Positions 48,144 through 57,965 of a stretch of 64,000 bases of DNA are shown here, in pieces. Made by a program: the position numbers and the translations under genes. The DNA comes from Clavibacter michiganensis. GTDB taxonomy: Bacteria; Actinomycetota; Actinomycetes; Actinomycetales; Microbacteriaceae. The notes beneath the pieces are model-generated. The model did no database searches. It had not been told where the DNA came from and saw only the letters and a list, made by a program, of their open reading frames with translations. The stretch covers positions 1,612,001 to 1,676,000 of the forward strand of contig MDHJ01000001.1 of the NCBI GenBank assembly GCA_002150995.1, given 5' to 3'. Each line of letters begins with the position of its first letter. Within the stretch, counting starts at the first letter, position 1.

Positions 48144-49006
48144 GCCGACGCCCCGAGGTCCCCGGCCGCACCGACCTCCCGCTCGACTGGACGGGGGAGC
48201 AGCCGCCCCGGATCCCCGCCGACCTCGTGCCGAAGCACATCGCGGTGGTGATGGACGGCAACGGCCGCTGGGCGAACCAGCGCGGCCTGCCCCGCACCGC
48301 CGGGCACCAGGCGGGCGAGGAGGCCTGGTTCGACACGGTCGCGGGAGCCGTGCAGCTCGGCGCGACGCACCTGTCGGTGTACGCCTTCTCCACGGAGAAC
48401 TGGAAGCGGTCGCCCGCCGAGGTGCGCTTCCTCATGGGGTTCAACCGCGACGTGATCCACCGCCGTCGCGACCAGCTGAACGCCTGGAACGTGCGGATCC
48501 GCTGGGCCGGCCGTCGCCCCCGCCTCTGGCGCAGCGTCATCGACGACCTGCGGGTCGCCGAGGAGATGACGAAGGACAACACGGGGCTCACGCTCACGAT
48601 GTGCATCAACTACGGCGGTCGCACCGAGATCGGGGATGCCGTGCGCCGCATCGCCGAGGACGTGGACGCGGGGCGGCTGAAGGCCGCGCGCGTCGACGAG
48701 CGCACCATCCAGCGCTACCTCTACCTCCCGGACGTGCCCGACGTCGACCTCTTCGTCCGCAGCTCCGGCGAGCAGCGCACCAGCAACTTCCTGCTCTGGC
48801 AGTCCGCGTACGCGGAGATGGTCTTCCTCGACCGGCTGTGGCCGGACTTCCGCCGGAAGGACCTGTGGGACGCGGTGGAGAGCTACGTGCACCGCGACCG
48901 TCGGTTCGGTGGCGCCGTCGACGCCCACGCGGGCGACGGGGACGAGGGGTCCGCGGAGGACCCGGAAGCGCTGCCGGGGGATGAGCGGGGGACGGGCGCT
49001 CAGTAG
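48140..49006 (+). CDS. uppS: isoprenyl (undecaprenyl-type) diphosphate synthase
   Basis: 288 aa cis-prenyltransferase. Signatures: [17 protein letters not shown] (diphosphate-binding Asp, near residue 37), [12 protein letters not shown], and [20 protein letters not shown]. It makes the polyprenyl diphosphate carrier for cell-wall synthesis. Cis-prenyltransferases of actinobacteria can differ in chain length (decaprenyl in mycobacteria), so chain length here is open. The ATG at 48140 overlaps the recO stop. An acidic tail follows the conserved domain. Confidence 0.93.
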   Translation: MSRRPEVPGRTDLPLDWTGEQPPRIPADLVPKHIAVVMDGNGRWANQRGLPRTAGHQAGEEAWFDTVAGAVQLGATHLSVYAFSTENWKRSPAEVRFLMGFNRDVIHRRRDQLNAWNVRIRWAGRRPRLWRSVIDDLRVAEEMTKDNTGLTLTMCINYGGRTEIGDAVRRIAEDVDAGRLKAARVDERTIQRYLYLPDVPDVDLFVRSSGEQRTSNFLLWQSAYAEMVFLDRLWPDFRRKDLWDAVESYVHRDRRFGGAVDAHAGDGDEGSAEDPEALPGDERGTGAQ

Positions 49007-49009
49007 CAT
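49004..49009 (+). promoter_or_regulatory. -10 box, leaderless start of the oxidoreductase gene
   Basis: TAGCAT ends 7 nt before the GTG at 49017 and overlaps the uppS stop codon. Confidence 0.5.
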
Positions 49010-49016
49010 CGGGGAC

Positions 49017-50123
49017 GTGACCACTCCCGACTCCGCGTCCCCGTCCGCCGCCGTCGCGCCCGAGGGCGCCGAGGCCCCCATCCGCGTGGGGATCGTGGGC
49101 TACGGCCTGGCCGGCCGCGTGTTCCATGCGCCGTTCCTCGCCGCGAGCCCCGACTACCGCATCGCCCTCGTCAGCACGTCCGACCCCGCCCGGGCCGCGC
49201 AGGTGCGCGAGCGCCACCCCGGCGCCGACGTGGTCGCGTCCGCGGACGAGCTCTTCGCCCGATCCGCCGAGCTCGACATGGTGGTCATCGCGTCGCCCGC
49301 GTCGGCGCACCTCCGGCAGGGCCTGCAGGCGCTCGACGCGCACCTGGCCGTGGTGATGGACAAGCCGTTCGTCGCCACCGTCGACGAGGCGCTCATGCTC
49401 ATCGAGCGCGCGGAGGCGCTGGGGATCCCGTTCTCCGTCTTCCAGAACCGGCGCCTCGACGGCGACTTCCTCACGGTCCGCTCCCTCATCGAGTCCGGTC
49501 GGCTGGGCGAGGTCCACCGCTTCGAGTCGACCTTCGAGCGCTGGGGCGGACCCGTCCGCGACCGGTGGCAGGACCGCCAGACCCCGGCCGACGCCGCGGG
49601 CATCTCCTACGACCTCGGCAGCCACCTCATCGACCAGGCGCTCGAGCTGTTCGGCCCGGTCGTCGACTTCGCGGCCGAGCTCGCGACCGTCCGCGACGGC
49701 TCCGCCAGCGACGACGACGCCTTCTACTCGCTGCTCCACGAGTCGGGCGTGCAGTCGCACATCACCGTCAGCCGGGTGGCCGCGCTGGCCGGTCCCCGCT
49801 TCCGCGTCCTCGGCACCGCCGGCGCGTACGCCGTGCACGGGCTCGACCCGCAGGAGCCGCTCCTCAAGGAGGGCGCGTCGCCGACCGACCCCGGCTTCGG
49901 GGAGGCGCCCGAGTCCGAGTGGGGCACGCTCGTGGTGGCGGCGGGCGATCCGGCGGGGGAGCGGATCCCGACCGAGCGCGGCCGCTACGCCGACTTCTAC
50001 CGCATGATGGCCGACGCCGTCCGGGGACGCGGGCCCGTGCCGGTGGAGCCGCGGGCGTCGCTCGAGACGGTGCGCATCGTGGAGCTCGCGCACCGCCGCA
50101 CCGCGGGCGACGACGAGGACTGA
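49017..50123 (+). CDS. Gfo/Idh/MocA-family oxidoreductase
   Basis: 368 aa. N-terminal Rossmann domain with [18 protein letters not shown] near residue 23, then [14 protein letters not shown] (the conserved E/D-K-P motif with catalytic Lys) and [18 protein letters not shown] (D-x-x-x-H). This is the pattern of NAD(P)-dependent sugar or inositol dehydrogenases; the substrate cannot be told. No sugar transporter or regulator is adjacent. Start at GTG 49017, 7 nt after TAGCAT. Confidence 0.88.
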   Translation: MTTPDSASPSAAVAPEGAEAPIRVGIVGYGLAGRVFHAPFLAASPDYRIALVSTSDPARAAQVRERHPGADVVASADELFARSAELDMVVIASPASAHLRQGLQALDAHLAVVMDKPFVATVDEALMLIERAEALGIPFSVFQNRRLDGDFLTVRSLIESGRLGEVHRFESTFERWGGPVRDRWQDRQTPADAAGISYDLGSHLIDQALELFGPVVDFAAELATVRDGSASDDDAFYSLLHESGVQSHITVSRVAALAGPRFRVLGTAGAYAVHGLDPQEPLLKEGASPTDPGFGEAPESEWGTLVVAAGDPAGERIPTERGRYADFYRMMADAVRGRGPVPVEPRASLETVRIVELAHRRTAGDDED

Positions 50124-50136
50124 GCGCCCCCGCCGT

Positions 50137-50142
50137 AGACTG
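50137..50142 (+). promoter_or_regulatory. -10 box of the glyS promoter
   Basis: TAGACT, 90 nt before the GTG at 50233; glyS therefore has a normal leader, unlike many neighbours. No T-box features are seen in it. Confidence 0.4.
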
Positions 50143-50232
50143 GGGCCCGCCTTTCCCCGGCGACCGCGGCATCCGCCGGGTCCCGCCGTCCGCCGACCGG
50201 GCACCCAGTCCGGCCCACCCCTTGGAGTCATC

Positions 50233-51618
50233 GTGGCAACCCCCTCGCGTCTCGACCCGGTCATCAACCTCGCCAAGCGGCGCGGGTTCGTCTTCCAGGC
50301 GGGTGAGATCTACGGCGGCTCGCGCTCCGCGTGGGACTACGGGCCGCTCGGCGTGGCGCTGAAGGAGAACATCAAGCGCCAGTGGTGGCAGACCATGGTC
50401 AACGGCCGCGACGACGTGGTCGGCCTCGACTCCTCGGTGATCCTGCCGCGACGGGTGTGGGAGGCGTCCGGCCACGTCGAGGTCTTCAGCGACCCGCTGG
50501 TCGAGTCGCTGCACACGCACAAGCGCTTCCGCGCCGACCACCTCCTCGAGGCGTACGAGGCCAAGCACGGCCACCCGCCCGTGAACGGCCTCGCCGACGT
50601 GAACGACCCCGACACCGGCCAGCCCGGCTCCTGGACGGAGCCGCAGAACTTCTCCGGGCTCCTGAAGACCTACCTCGGCCCCGTCGACAACCAGGAGGGC
50701 ATGCACTACCTCCGTCCGGAGACCGCCCAGGGCATCTTCGTCAACTTCGCCAACGTGCTGAGCGCGGCGCGCCAGAAGCCGCCGTTCGGCATCGGCCAGA
50801 TCGGCAAGAGCTTCCGCAACGAGATCACGCCGCAGAACTGGATCTTCCGCACCCGCGAGTTCGAGCAGATGGAGATGGAGTTCTTCGTCGAGCCCGGCAC
50901 GGACGCCGAGTGGCACCAGTACTGGATCGACCAGCGCTTCGCCTGGTACACGGACCTCGGCATCGACCCGGAGAACCTCCGACTCTTCGAGCACCCCGCC
51001 GAGAAGCTCTCGCACTACTCCACTCGCACCGTCGACATCGAGTACCGCTTCGGCTTCGCCGGCGGCGCGTGGGGCGAGCTCGAGGGCATCGCGAACCGCA
51101 CCGACTACGACCTGCGGACGCACTCCGAGGCATCCGGCCAGGACCTCTCTTACTTCGACCAGACGAAGAACGAGCGCTGGATCCCGTACGTCATCGAGCC
51201 CGCGGCCGGCCTGACCCGCTCGATGATGGCCTTCCTCGTCGACGCCTACCACGAGGACGAGGCGCCGAACGCGAAGGGCGGCGTCGACAAGCGCACGGTC
51301 CTCCGCCTCGACCGCCGCCTCGCCCCCGTGAAGGTCGCCGTGCTGCCGCTGTCGCGCAACGAGCGGCTGTCGCCCGTCGCGCGGGAGCTCGCCGCGGAGC
51401 TGCGCAAGGTGTGGAACATCGAGTTCGACGACGCGGGCGCCATCGGCCGCCGCTACCGCCGGCAGGACGAGATCGGCACGCCGTTCTGCGTGACGATCGA
51501 CTTCGACACGCTCGACGACCAGGCCGTCACGGTGCGCGAGCGCGACACCATGGCCCAGGAGCGCATCCCGCTCGACGAGCTCATGGGCTACCTGGCCGGG
51601 CAGCTCATCGGCGCCTGA
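50233..51618 (+). CDS. glyS: glycyl-tRNA synthetase (alpha2 type)
   Basis: 461 aa class II synthetase of the eukaryote-like homodimer type. [20 protein letters not shown] at the N terminus, motif 2 [20 protein letters not shown], motif 3 [17 protein letters not shown], and a C-terminal anticodon-binding domain ([20 protein letters not shown]). It charges tRNA-Gly. GTG 50233 follows a TTGGAGTCATC ribosome-binding region. It converges on the YbaK-type gene across a short hairpin-forming repeat. Confidence 0.95.
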   Translation: MATPSRLDPVINLAKRRGFVFQAGEIYGGSRSAWDYGPLGVALKENIKRQWWQTMVNGRDDVVGLDSSVILPRRVWEASGHVEVFSDPLVESLHTHKRFRADHLLEAYEAKHGHPPVNGLADVNDPDTGQPGSWTEPQNFSGLLKTYLGPVDNQEGMHYLRPETAQGIFVNFANVLSAARQKPPFGIGQIGKSFRNEITPQNWIFRTREFEQMEMEFFVEPGTDAEWHQYWIDQRFAWYTDLGIDPENLRLFEHPAEKLSHYSTRTVDIEYRFGFAGGAWGELEGIANRTDYDLRTHSEASGQDLSYFDQTKNERWIPYVIEPAAGLTRSMMAFLVDAYHEDEAPNAKGGVDKRTVLRLDRRLAPVKVAVLPLSRNERLSPVARELAAELRKVWNIEFDDAGAIGRRYRRQDEIGTPFCVTIDFDTLDDQAVTVRERDTMAQERIPLDELMGYLAGQLIGA

Positions 51619-51654
51619 CCCGCCGATCCCGCACGGCCGATCCGCCGTCCCCGG

Positions 51655-51718
51655 CCCGCCTCGCGCGGGTCCCGCCTCGCGCGGGTCCCGCCTCGCGCGG
51701 GTCCCGCCTCGTGCGGGT
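51655..51718. repeat. four tandem 16-bp hairpin-forming repeats
   Basis: CCCGCCTCGCGCGGGT is repeated at 51655, 51671, 51687 and 51703 (the last copy has GTG for GCG). Each unit pairs within itself (CCCGC/GCGGG), and copies can pair with each other. The array fills the gap between converging glyS and the YbaK-type gene, so it probably serves as the terminator for both; copy number is likely to vary between strains. Confidence 0.85.
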
Positions 51719-52263
51719 CAGGGGCGGCGGATCGTCAGCTCGTCGGTGATGTCGCCGACGGTCGCGCCGAGTGCGTCCACGAGCGCGTCCGCGTCCACGA
51801 GCGCGGAGACGCCGTGCTCGCCGCCGCCCATCCCGATGCGCCGGCCGGCGACGCGCTCGTCCGCGTAGACGGGCAGGTCGCCGTGGGCGCCGAGCGGCGT
51901 GATGGTGCCGCGCTCGTACCCGGTCGCCGCGAGCGCCACCTCGGGCGCGGGCATCGAGAGCTTGTTGACGCCCACCAGCGCGCGCAGCTTGGACCAGCTG
52001 ATCTGCCGGTCGCCGGGCACGAGCGCGATCAGCAGGGCGCCGTCGTGGCGCTTCACCACGAGCGACTTCACGAGGTGCGACGGCGCGATGCCGAGACCGC
52101 GGGCCGCCTCCTCGAGGGATCCGGCGTCCGGGCGGTCGACGACCTCGACGTCGATCTCGAGACGGGCGGCGTGCGCGAGCACGCGGTCGCGTCCGCGGTG
52201 AGCGGCGTCGTCGGACGGGGGAGGGACGGGGAGGGGGAGCTGTCGGCCATGCTCGGGCAACAC
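51718..52263 (-). CDS. YbaK/prolyl-tRNA-deacylase family protein
   Basis: 181 aa from the chosen GTG 52263. The YbaK domain shows GIAPSHLVKSLVVKRHDGAL (with the catalytic Lys), ALVPGDRQISWSKL and VGDITDELTIRRP. Such proteins deacylate mischarged tRNAs (for example Cys-tRNA-Pro). The start is uncertain: the frame is open to 52359, but that would overlap the divergent DsbA-family gene, so a start near 52263 or a little further in is more likely. Confidence 0.8.
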   Translation of the reverse strand: MLPEHGRQLPLPVPPPSDDAAHRGRDRVLAHAARLEIDVEVVDRPDAGSLEEAARGLGIAPSHLVKSLVVKRHDGALLIALVPGDRQISWSKLRALVGVNKLSMPAPEVALAATGYERGTITPLGAHGDLPVYADERVAGRRIGMGGGEHGVSALVDADALVDALGATVGDITDELTIRRP

Positions 52264-52300
52264 CGCGGAATGCCCCGCCTTCCCGACGCGTTGCCCAGCC

Positions 52301-53026
52301 GTGACCGACTCCTCCGCCCCCGCCCTGCCCGCCATCCGCGTCGATGTCTGGTCCGACATCGCCTGCCCGTGGTGCTACGTCGGCAAGCGGCGCTTCGAGG
52401 CCGGGGCGCGCGCCTTCGCCGAGCGGACTCCGGGTGCGCCCGAGATCGCGATCACCTACCGCTCCTTCGAGCTCGCGCCGGACACCCCGGTCGACTTCCA
52501 GGGCACCGAGGTCGACTTCCTCGCGGGCCACAAGGGCATCCCGGCCGACCGCGTCGCGACCATGCTCGACGACATGACCCGGCTCGCCGCCGCCGAGGGC
52601 CTCGCCTACGACTACGACGCGCTCCAGCACACGAACACCGTCCTCGCCCACGAGCTGCTGCACCTGGCGCGCGTGCGCGGCGTGCAGCTCGAGATGGTGG
52701 AGCGGCTGCTGAAGGCGTACTTCACCGAGGGGCGCCACGTGGGCCGCGTGCCGGACCTCGTCGAGCTCGCGGTCGAGGTCGGCCTCGACGCCGACGAGGC
52801 GCGCGAGGCCCTCGAGACGCACCGGCACCTCGACGACGTCCGCGCCGACCAGGCGCAGGCCATGGCGTACGGGATCCAGGGCGTGCCCTTCTTCGTGATC
52901 GACGAGCGCTTCGGCATCTCCGGCGCGCAGGACCCGACCGTCTTCGCGTCCGCGCTCGGCGAGGCGCTGGCCGCGCGGGACGGAGACACCCTCCGCGTCG
53001 TCGCGGGCGAGGAGACGGCGCGATGA
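52301..53026 (+). CDS. DsbA-family FrnE-like oxidoreductase
   Basis: 241 aa thioredoxin-fold protein with DIACPWCYVGKRRFE (C-x-x-C as CPWC, near residue 24) and the cis-Pro loop GIQGVPFFVIDERFG near residue 190. It has no signal peptide, so it is cytoplasmic, as other FrnE-type DsbA-like proteins are; these are linked to polyketide isomerisation or oxidative-stress responses, neither provable here. Start at GTG 52301. The stop overlaps the following small gene. Confidence 0.87.
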   Translation: MTDSSAPALPAIRVDVWSDIACPWCYVGKRRFEAGARAFAERTPGAPEIAITYRSFELAPDTPVDFQGTEVDFLAGHKGIPADRVATMLDDMTRLAAAEGLAYDYDALQHTNTVLAHELLHLARVRGVQLEMVERLLKAYFTEGRHVGRVPDLVELAVEVGLDADEAREALETHRHLDDVRADQAQAMAYGIQGVPFFVIDERFGISGAQDPTVFASALGEALAARDGDTLRVVAGEETAR

Positions 53027-53235
53027 GCGCGGCGCCCGCCACCGGCACGCTGCCCGTCGTCGCGTCGCCGCCCCCGTTCACGATGCTGGGCGCATCCGAC
53101 GCCGCCGCCTGCGAGGGCGACGCGTGCCTCGTGCCCGGCGCGGCCACGGCCGACCCGGCGGCCGCGGAGGACGCGTCCCCAGCCGCCGACCTCGCGCGCG
53201 TCCGCGAGGCGATCGACGCCGGTCGGGCCATCTGA
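53023..53235 (+). CDS. small hypothetical protein
   Basis: A 70-aa frame starting at ATG 53023, overlapping the stop of the DsbA-family gene by 4 nt, which suggests coupling. The sequence is Ala/Pro/Asp-rich with one close cysteine pair (CEGDAC, residues 30-35) and ends in ARVREAIDAGRAI. I do not recognise it. The coupling and high GC at third positions argue that it is real; a CxxxxC pair next to a CPWC oxidoreductase hints at a redox link, which is speculation. Confidence 0.55.
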   Translation: MSAAPATGTLPVVASPPPFTMLGASDAAACEGDACLVPGAATADPAAAEDASPAADLARVREAIDAGRAI

Positions 53236-53327
53236 CCGTCCCTCCCCAGGCGCCCGCCGCCTGGTCCCCGCGGCGATCGCGCCCCGCGTCCGCCGCCCGC
53301 CGTCCCGTCTGGGAGAATCGAGCCGTC

Positions 53328-54554
53328 ATGTCCTCTCCGACCCTCGCCCCCGTCCCCTCCGCGGCCGACGCGCCCGGCGCCCCGGCACCCGCCGCCGAGC
53401 CCGCCCTCCGCATCGGCGGCATCCCGCTCGACGTGCCCGTGGTGCTCGCGCCCATGGCGGGCATCACCAACACCGCGTTCCGGCGCCTGTGCCGCGAGTT
53501 CGGCGCCGGCCTCTACGTCAGCGAGATGATCACGAGCCGCGCCCTCGTCGAACGCACGCCCGAGTCCATGCGGCTCATCACGCACCACCCGTCGGAGAAG
53601 GTGCGCTCCATCCAGCTCTACGGGGTCGACCCGAAGACGGTGCGCGAGGCCGTCACCATGCTCGTCGCGGAGGACCGGGCCGACCACATCGACCTCAACT
53701 TCGGCTGCCCCGTGCCCAAGGTCACGCGGAAGGGCGGCGGCGCCGCGCTGCCGTGGAAGCTCGGGCTCTTCACCGACATCGTCGAGGGCGCCGTGAAGGC
53801 GGCGGGCGACGTCCCCCTCACGGTCAAGATGCGCAAGGGCATCGACGCCGACCACCTCACCTACCTCGAGGCCGGGCGTGCCGCCGAGGGCGCGGGCGTC
53901 GCGTCCATCGCCCTGCACGCGCGCACCGCGAGCGACTACTACAGCGGCCACGCCGACTGGTCCGCCATCGCGAAGCTGAAGCAGGCCATCACGAGCGTGC
54001 CCGTCCTCGGCAACGGCGACATCTGGGCCGCCGAGGACGCCATCCGCATGATGGACGAGACCGGCGCCGATGGCGTGGTGGTCGGCCGCGGCTGCCTCGG
54101 GCGGCCCTGGCTGTTCGGCGACCTCGCCGCGGCCTTCCACGCGCGCGCCGCGGGCCTCGACCCGGCGGACACGCCCCGCGCGCACCCCTCGCAGGGCGCG
54201 GTGGCCGACACCTTCCGCCGCCACGTCGAGCTCCTCGCCGAGTTCTTCGAGAGCGAGGAGCGCGGTTGCCGGGACGCGCGCAAGCACGTCGCCTGGTACT
54301 TCAAGGGGTACCCCGTCGGCGGCGACCTGCGGGCGGCGCTCGCCTCGGCGTCCTCGCTGGAGGAGATCGACGGCCTGCTCGCCACCCTCGACCGCGACCA
54401 GCCCTACCCGGGCGCGGGCGCCGAGGGCGCGCGCGGCCGCCAGGGCAGCATGAAGCGCACGGCGCTGCCGGACCGCTGGCTCGAGAGCCGGGACATCGAC
54501 GCGCAGGGAGCGATGGACATCGCGGACGGGGAGATCCACAACAGTGGCGGGTGA
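53328..54554 (+). CDS. dusB: tRNA-dihydrouridine synthase
   Basis: 408 aa FMN-dependent enzyme reducing uridines in tRNA. VVLAPMAGITNTAFRRLCRE starts the TIM barrel; the catalytic Cys is in NFGCPVPKVTRKGGGAAL, FMN contacts in VPLTVKMRKGID and GNGDIWAAEDA, and the helical C-terminal domain binds tRNA. ATG 53328 follows GAGAAT by 9 nt, possibly a promoter. It overlaps the dgt start by 11 nt. Confidence 0.93.
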   Translation: MSSPTLAPVPSAADAPGAPAPAAEPALRIGGIPLDVPVVLAPMAGITNTAFRRLCREFGAGLYVSEMITSRALVERTPESMRLITHHPSEKVRSIQLYGVDPKTVREAVTMLVAEDRADHIDLNFGCPVPKVTRKGGGAALPWKLGLFTDIVEGAVKAAGDVPLTVKMRKGIDADHLTYLEAGRAAEGAGVASIALHARTASDYYSGHADWSAIAKLKQAITSVPVLGNGDIWAAEDAIRMMDETGADGVVVGRGCLGRPWLFGDLAAAFHARAAGLDPADTPRAHPSQGAVADTFRRHVELLAEFFESEERGCRDARKHVAWYFKGYPVGGDLRAALASASSLEEIDGLLATLDRDQPYPGAGAEGARGRQGSMKRTALPDRWLESRDIDAQGAMDIADGEIHNSGG

Positions 54555-55818
54555 GGGCATGACGGAGCGGTCCACGTACAGCGAGACCGACGCCGAGCGC
54601 TGGTACCCGGAGCAGCACTCCTCGAGGCGCAGCGACTTCGCTCGCGACCGCGCCCGGCTGCTGCACTCCAGCGCGCTGCGCCGCCTGGCCGCGAAGACGC
54701 AGGTGCTGAGCCCCATGGCCGGGCTCGACTTCGCGCGCAACCGCCTCACGCACTCCCTCGAGGTGGCGCAGGTGGGTCGTGAGCTCGCATCGAGCCTCGA
54801 CCTCGACCCGGACGTCGTCGACACGGCGTGCCTGGCGCACGACATCGGCCACCCGCCGTTCGGCCACAACGGCGAGCGGGCCCTCAACGACTGGGCGTCC
54901 GACGTCGGCGGCTTCGAGGGCAACGCGCAGACGCTGCGCCTCCTCACGCGCCTGGAGCCCAAGGTCATCGGGCCGGAGGGCCGCCCCTACGGCCTGAACC
55001 TCACCCGCGCGAGCCTCGACGCCAGCTGCAAGTACCCGTGGCCGAGCTCCCAGTCGGTGCCCGACCCCTCGGGTCGCGGCAAGTTCGGCTTCTACGACGA
55101 CGACGTGGCCGCGTTCGAGTGGCTGCGGGAGGGCGCCCCGGCAGGTCGGCGCTGCATCGAGGCCGAGGTCATGGACCTCAGCGACGACATCGCCTACTCC
55201 GTCCACGACTTCGAGGACGCCATCGTCGGCGGCTACGTCGACGTGCGCGCGCTCGGCGCCCGTGTCGACCACGAGGAGCTCGTCGACTCGATGGTCGCGT
55301 GGATCGGCGGGGCCCACTCCCACGAGGAGCTCATCCAGGCGTTCGACCGGCTCGACTCGCTCGACGTCTGGGTGGACGAGTACGACGGCGGCCGCGGCGC
55401 GCAGGCGGCGCTGAAGGACCTCACGAGCCAGCTCATCGGCCGCTTCGCCGGAGCGGCGACGCAGCTGACGCGCGCGACCCACACCGACCGGAGCCTCATC
55501 CGCTTCGGCGCGCACGTGGTGGTGCCGCGGGCCATCCAGGCCGAGATCGCGGTGCTGAAGGGCATCGTCGCCGCGTTCGTCATGTCGAAGAACACCCGCC
55601 AGCCCATCTACGCGCGTCAGCGCGAGGTCCTCGCGGGCCTCGCCGACGCCCTGCACGCGCGCGGCGCCGACGAGCTCGACCCCGGCTTCGCGGGCGACTG
55701 GCGGGACGCCGCGGACGACGCCGCGCGCAAGCGCGTCATCGTCGACCAGGTCGCCAGCCTCACCGACCAGTCGGCCATCGCCTGGTACGAGCGCCTGTGC
55801 GCGCGGCCCGTCTTCTGA
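54544..55818 (+). CDS. dgt: deoxyguanosinetriphosphate triphosphohydrolase-like protein
   Basis: About 424 aa HD-domain phosphohydrolase: RNRLTHSLEVAQVGRELA and CLAHDIGHPPFGHNGERALN (HD pair near residues 98-99), then MDLSDDIAYSVHDFED. It hydrolyses dNTPs to deoxynucleoside and triphosphate. GTG 54544 has GGGGAGA 9 nt upstream inside dusB; ATG 54559 is an alternative. dusB-dgt-dnaG is a conserved actinobacterial order. Confidence 0.92.
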   Translation: MAGEGMTERSTYSETDAERWYPEQHSSRRSDFARDRARLLHSSALRRLAAKTQVLSPMAGLDFARNRLTHSLEVAQVGRELASSLDLDPDVVDTACLAHDIGHPPFGHNGERALNDWASDVGGFEGNAQTLRLLTRLEPKVIGPEGRPYGLNLTRASLDASCKYPWPSSQSVPDPSGRGKFGFYDDDVAAFEWLREGAPAGRRCIEAEVMDLSDDIAYSVHDFEDAIVGGYVDVRALGARVDHEELVDSMVAWIGGAHSHEELIQAFDRLDSLDVWVDEYDGGRGAQAALKDLTSQLIGRFAGAATQLTRATHTDRSLIRFGAHVVVPRAIQAEIAVLKGIVAAFVMSKNTRQPIYARQREVLAGLADALHARGADELDPGFAGDWRDAADDAARKRVIVDQVASLTDQSAIAWYERLCARPVF

Positions 55819-55855
55819 CGCCCGCGACGCCCGGGGACGCCCCGGCGCCCGGACG

Positions 55856-55861
55856 TAGGAT
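55856..55861 (+). promoter_or_regulatory. -10 box, leaderless start of dnaG
   Basis: TAGGAT ends 6 nt before the ATG at 55868. Confidence 0.55.
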
Positions 55862-55867
55862 GAGGCA

Positions 55868-57786
55868 ATGGCCCTGATCCGGAAGAGCGACATCGACGAG
55901 GTGCGCTCCCGGGTCAACCTCGGCGACGTGGTGGGGGAGTACGTCACCCTGAAGTCGGCCGGCGTCGGGTCGCTCAAGGGGCTCTGCCCCTTCCACGACG
56001 AGCGCACGCCGAGCTTCCACGTGCGACCCCAGGTCGGCTTCTACCACTGCTTCGGCTGCGGCGAGGGCGGCGACGTCTACACGTTCCTGCAGCGCATGGA
56101 CCACGTGACCTTCGCGGACGCCGTGGAGCGCATGGCGCAGCGCATCGGCTATCAGCTGCACTACGAGGACGGCCAGGCCGCCACCGACCAGGGCAACCGC
56201 TCGCGCCTCCTCGGCGCGAACGAGGCCGCCGCGGCGTTCTTCGTCGAGCAGCTCGGATCCGAGGAGGCGGAGATCGGCCGCACGTTCCTCGGGAGCGCGG
56301 GTTCGACCAGGGCGCGGCGCAGCGCTTCGGCGTCGGCTTCGCCCCGCAGAGCTGGGACGCCCTGTCCACCCACCTGAAGGGCAAGGGCTACACGGAGGCC
56401 GAGCTCGTCACCGCCGGTCTCCTCAGCCAGGGCGACCGCGGCGCCTACGACCGCTTCCGCGGCCGGCTCGTCTGGCCCATCCGCGACCTGACGGGCGCGA
56501 CCGTCGGGTTCGGCGCACGGCGCCTGCGCGAGGACGACAAGGGCCCCAAGTACCTCAACACCCCCGAGACGCCCGTCTACCACAAGAGCTCCGTGCTCTA
56601 CGGGCTCGACCTCGCGAAGCGGGACGTGAGCCGCGGCCGCCAGGTCGTCGTCGTGGAGGGCTACACCGACGTGATGGCCTGCCACCTCGCCGGCGTCACC
56701 ACCGCCGTCGCCACGTGCGGCACGTCGTTCGGGGTCGACCACATCAAGGTCCTCCGCCGCGTGCTGGGCGACGACAGCGGGCTCGGCGAGGTCGTCTTCA
56801 CGTTCGACCCGGACGCGGCGGGGCAGAAGGCCGCCATGCGCGCCTTCTCCGAGGAGCGCCGCTTCGCCGCTCAGACCTACGTGGCCGTGGGTCCGGAGGG
56901 CCTGGACCCCTGCGACCTCCGCCTCACGCGCGGCGACGACGCCGTTCGCCGCATGATCCAGAGCAAGAAGCCCATGTTCGAGTTCGCCATCAAGCAGATC
57001 CTCGCGGACCACGACCTGGAGACCGTGGAGGGCCGGGTGGCCGCGCTGCGGGCCGCCGCGCCCGTGGTGGCGGACATCCGCGACCCCTCCCTGCGCCCCG
57101 GCTACGCGCGGGAGCTCGCCGGCTGGCTGGGCATGGACCTCAGCGAGGTCGGCCGCGCCGTGCAGACCGCGGGCCGCAGCACGCCCGCCGACGGGACCGA
57201 CCGCTCGGGCGGCACGCCCGCCGGGCGAGGCGGTTCCGGCGGTCAGGACGGCGGCGGACACGGTCGCGGCGGCGGATACGAGGACGGCCCGATCGTGGAC
57301 AGCACCCGGTCCATGTCGCTCATGGACCTGCCCACCGACCTCGCCACCCGCCTCGAGCGCGATGCGCTGATGGCGATGCTGCAGCACCCGGAGCTCGTGG
57401 GGAACGACCTCGTCATGCGCGCGGCGCAGGTCGCGTTCGTCAACGAGAGCCTCGCGGTCGTGCGCGACGGCGTCATCGCGAGCATGGAGGCGCTCGGTGG
57501 CGCCGACTGGCTCTCGCGCGTCGCGCTCGAGGTGCCGGAGTCCTTCGCCACGCTCGTCAAGCAGCTGGGCGTCGCGCCGCTGCCGAACCGGGGCGACGCC
57601 GACAAGCTCGCGATCTACGTGAAGGGGGTCACGGCGGAGCTCGTCGGCCGTGACCTGCTGCGCCGGAAGGCCGACCTCATCGGGCGGCTGCAGCGCACCG
57701 ACGCCACGCACGAGCGCGAGCGGTACCAGGGGATCCAGCGCGAGCTGATGCAGGTCGAGGCCGAGCGACGCGCCCTCCGCGAGTGA
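55868..57786 (+). CDS. dnaG: DNA primase (one frame break)
   Basis: About 640 aa. Order: CHC2 zinc-binding domain (LCPFHDERTPSFHV, YHCFGCGEGGD; residues about 39-66), RNA-polymerase domain with Toprim motif VVVVEGYTDVMACH and FTFDPDAAGQKAAM, a Gly-rich spacer, and the C-terminal helicase-binding domain. It makes RNA primers for replication. The frame is lost near 56293, where CTCGGGAGCG is one G short before ERGFDQGAAQRFGV. The gene is essential, so this is surely a sequence error. Confidence 0.93.
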
Positions 57787-57965
57787 CGTCAGCGGCCGGG
57801 CGGGCGCCCGCGGACGGCCATGTTGCGATCATGTGAAGAAGCGCGCCGGCGGCTCCCCGGGGTCCGGGCTGCTGTTTCCCGTGTGTTAGAAATCATTCAC
57901 AGCACAGCGTCCGTGTCTCCTCGATGCACGGGCGCGATCCCCTCCACGAAAGAGGCATTCGGAAC

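Noticed and set aside
50143-50232. T-box riboswitch before glyS
   Set aside because: The leader is only about 90 nt and lacks the conserved T-box sequence and an antiterminator.
52264-52359. Longer N terminus of the YbaK-type protein starting at 52359
   Set aside because: It would overlap the divergent DsbA-family gene by about 60 nt and adds a sequence unlike the family.
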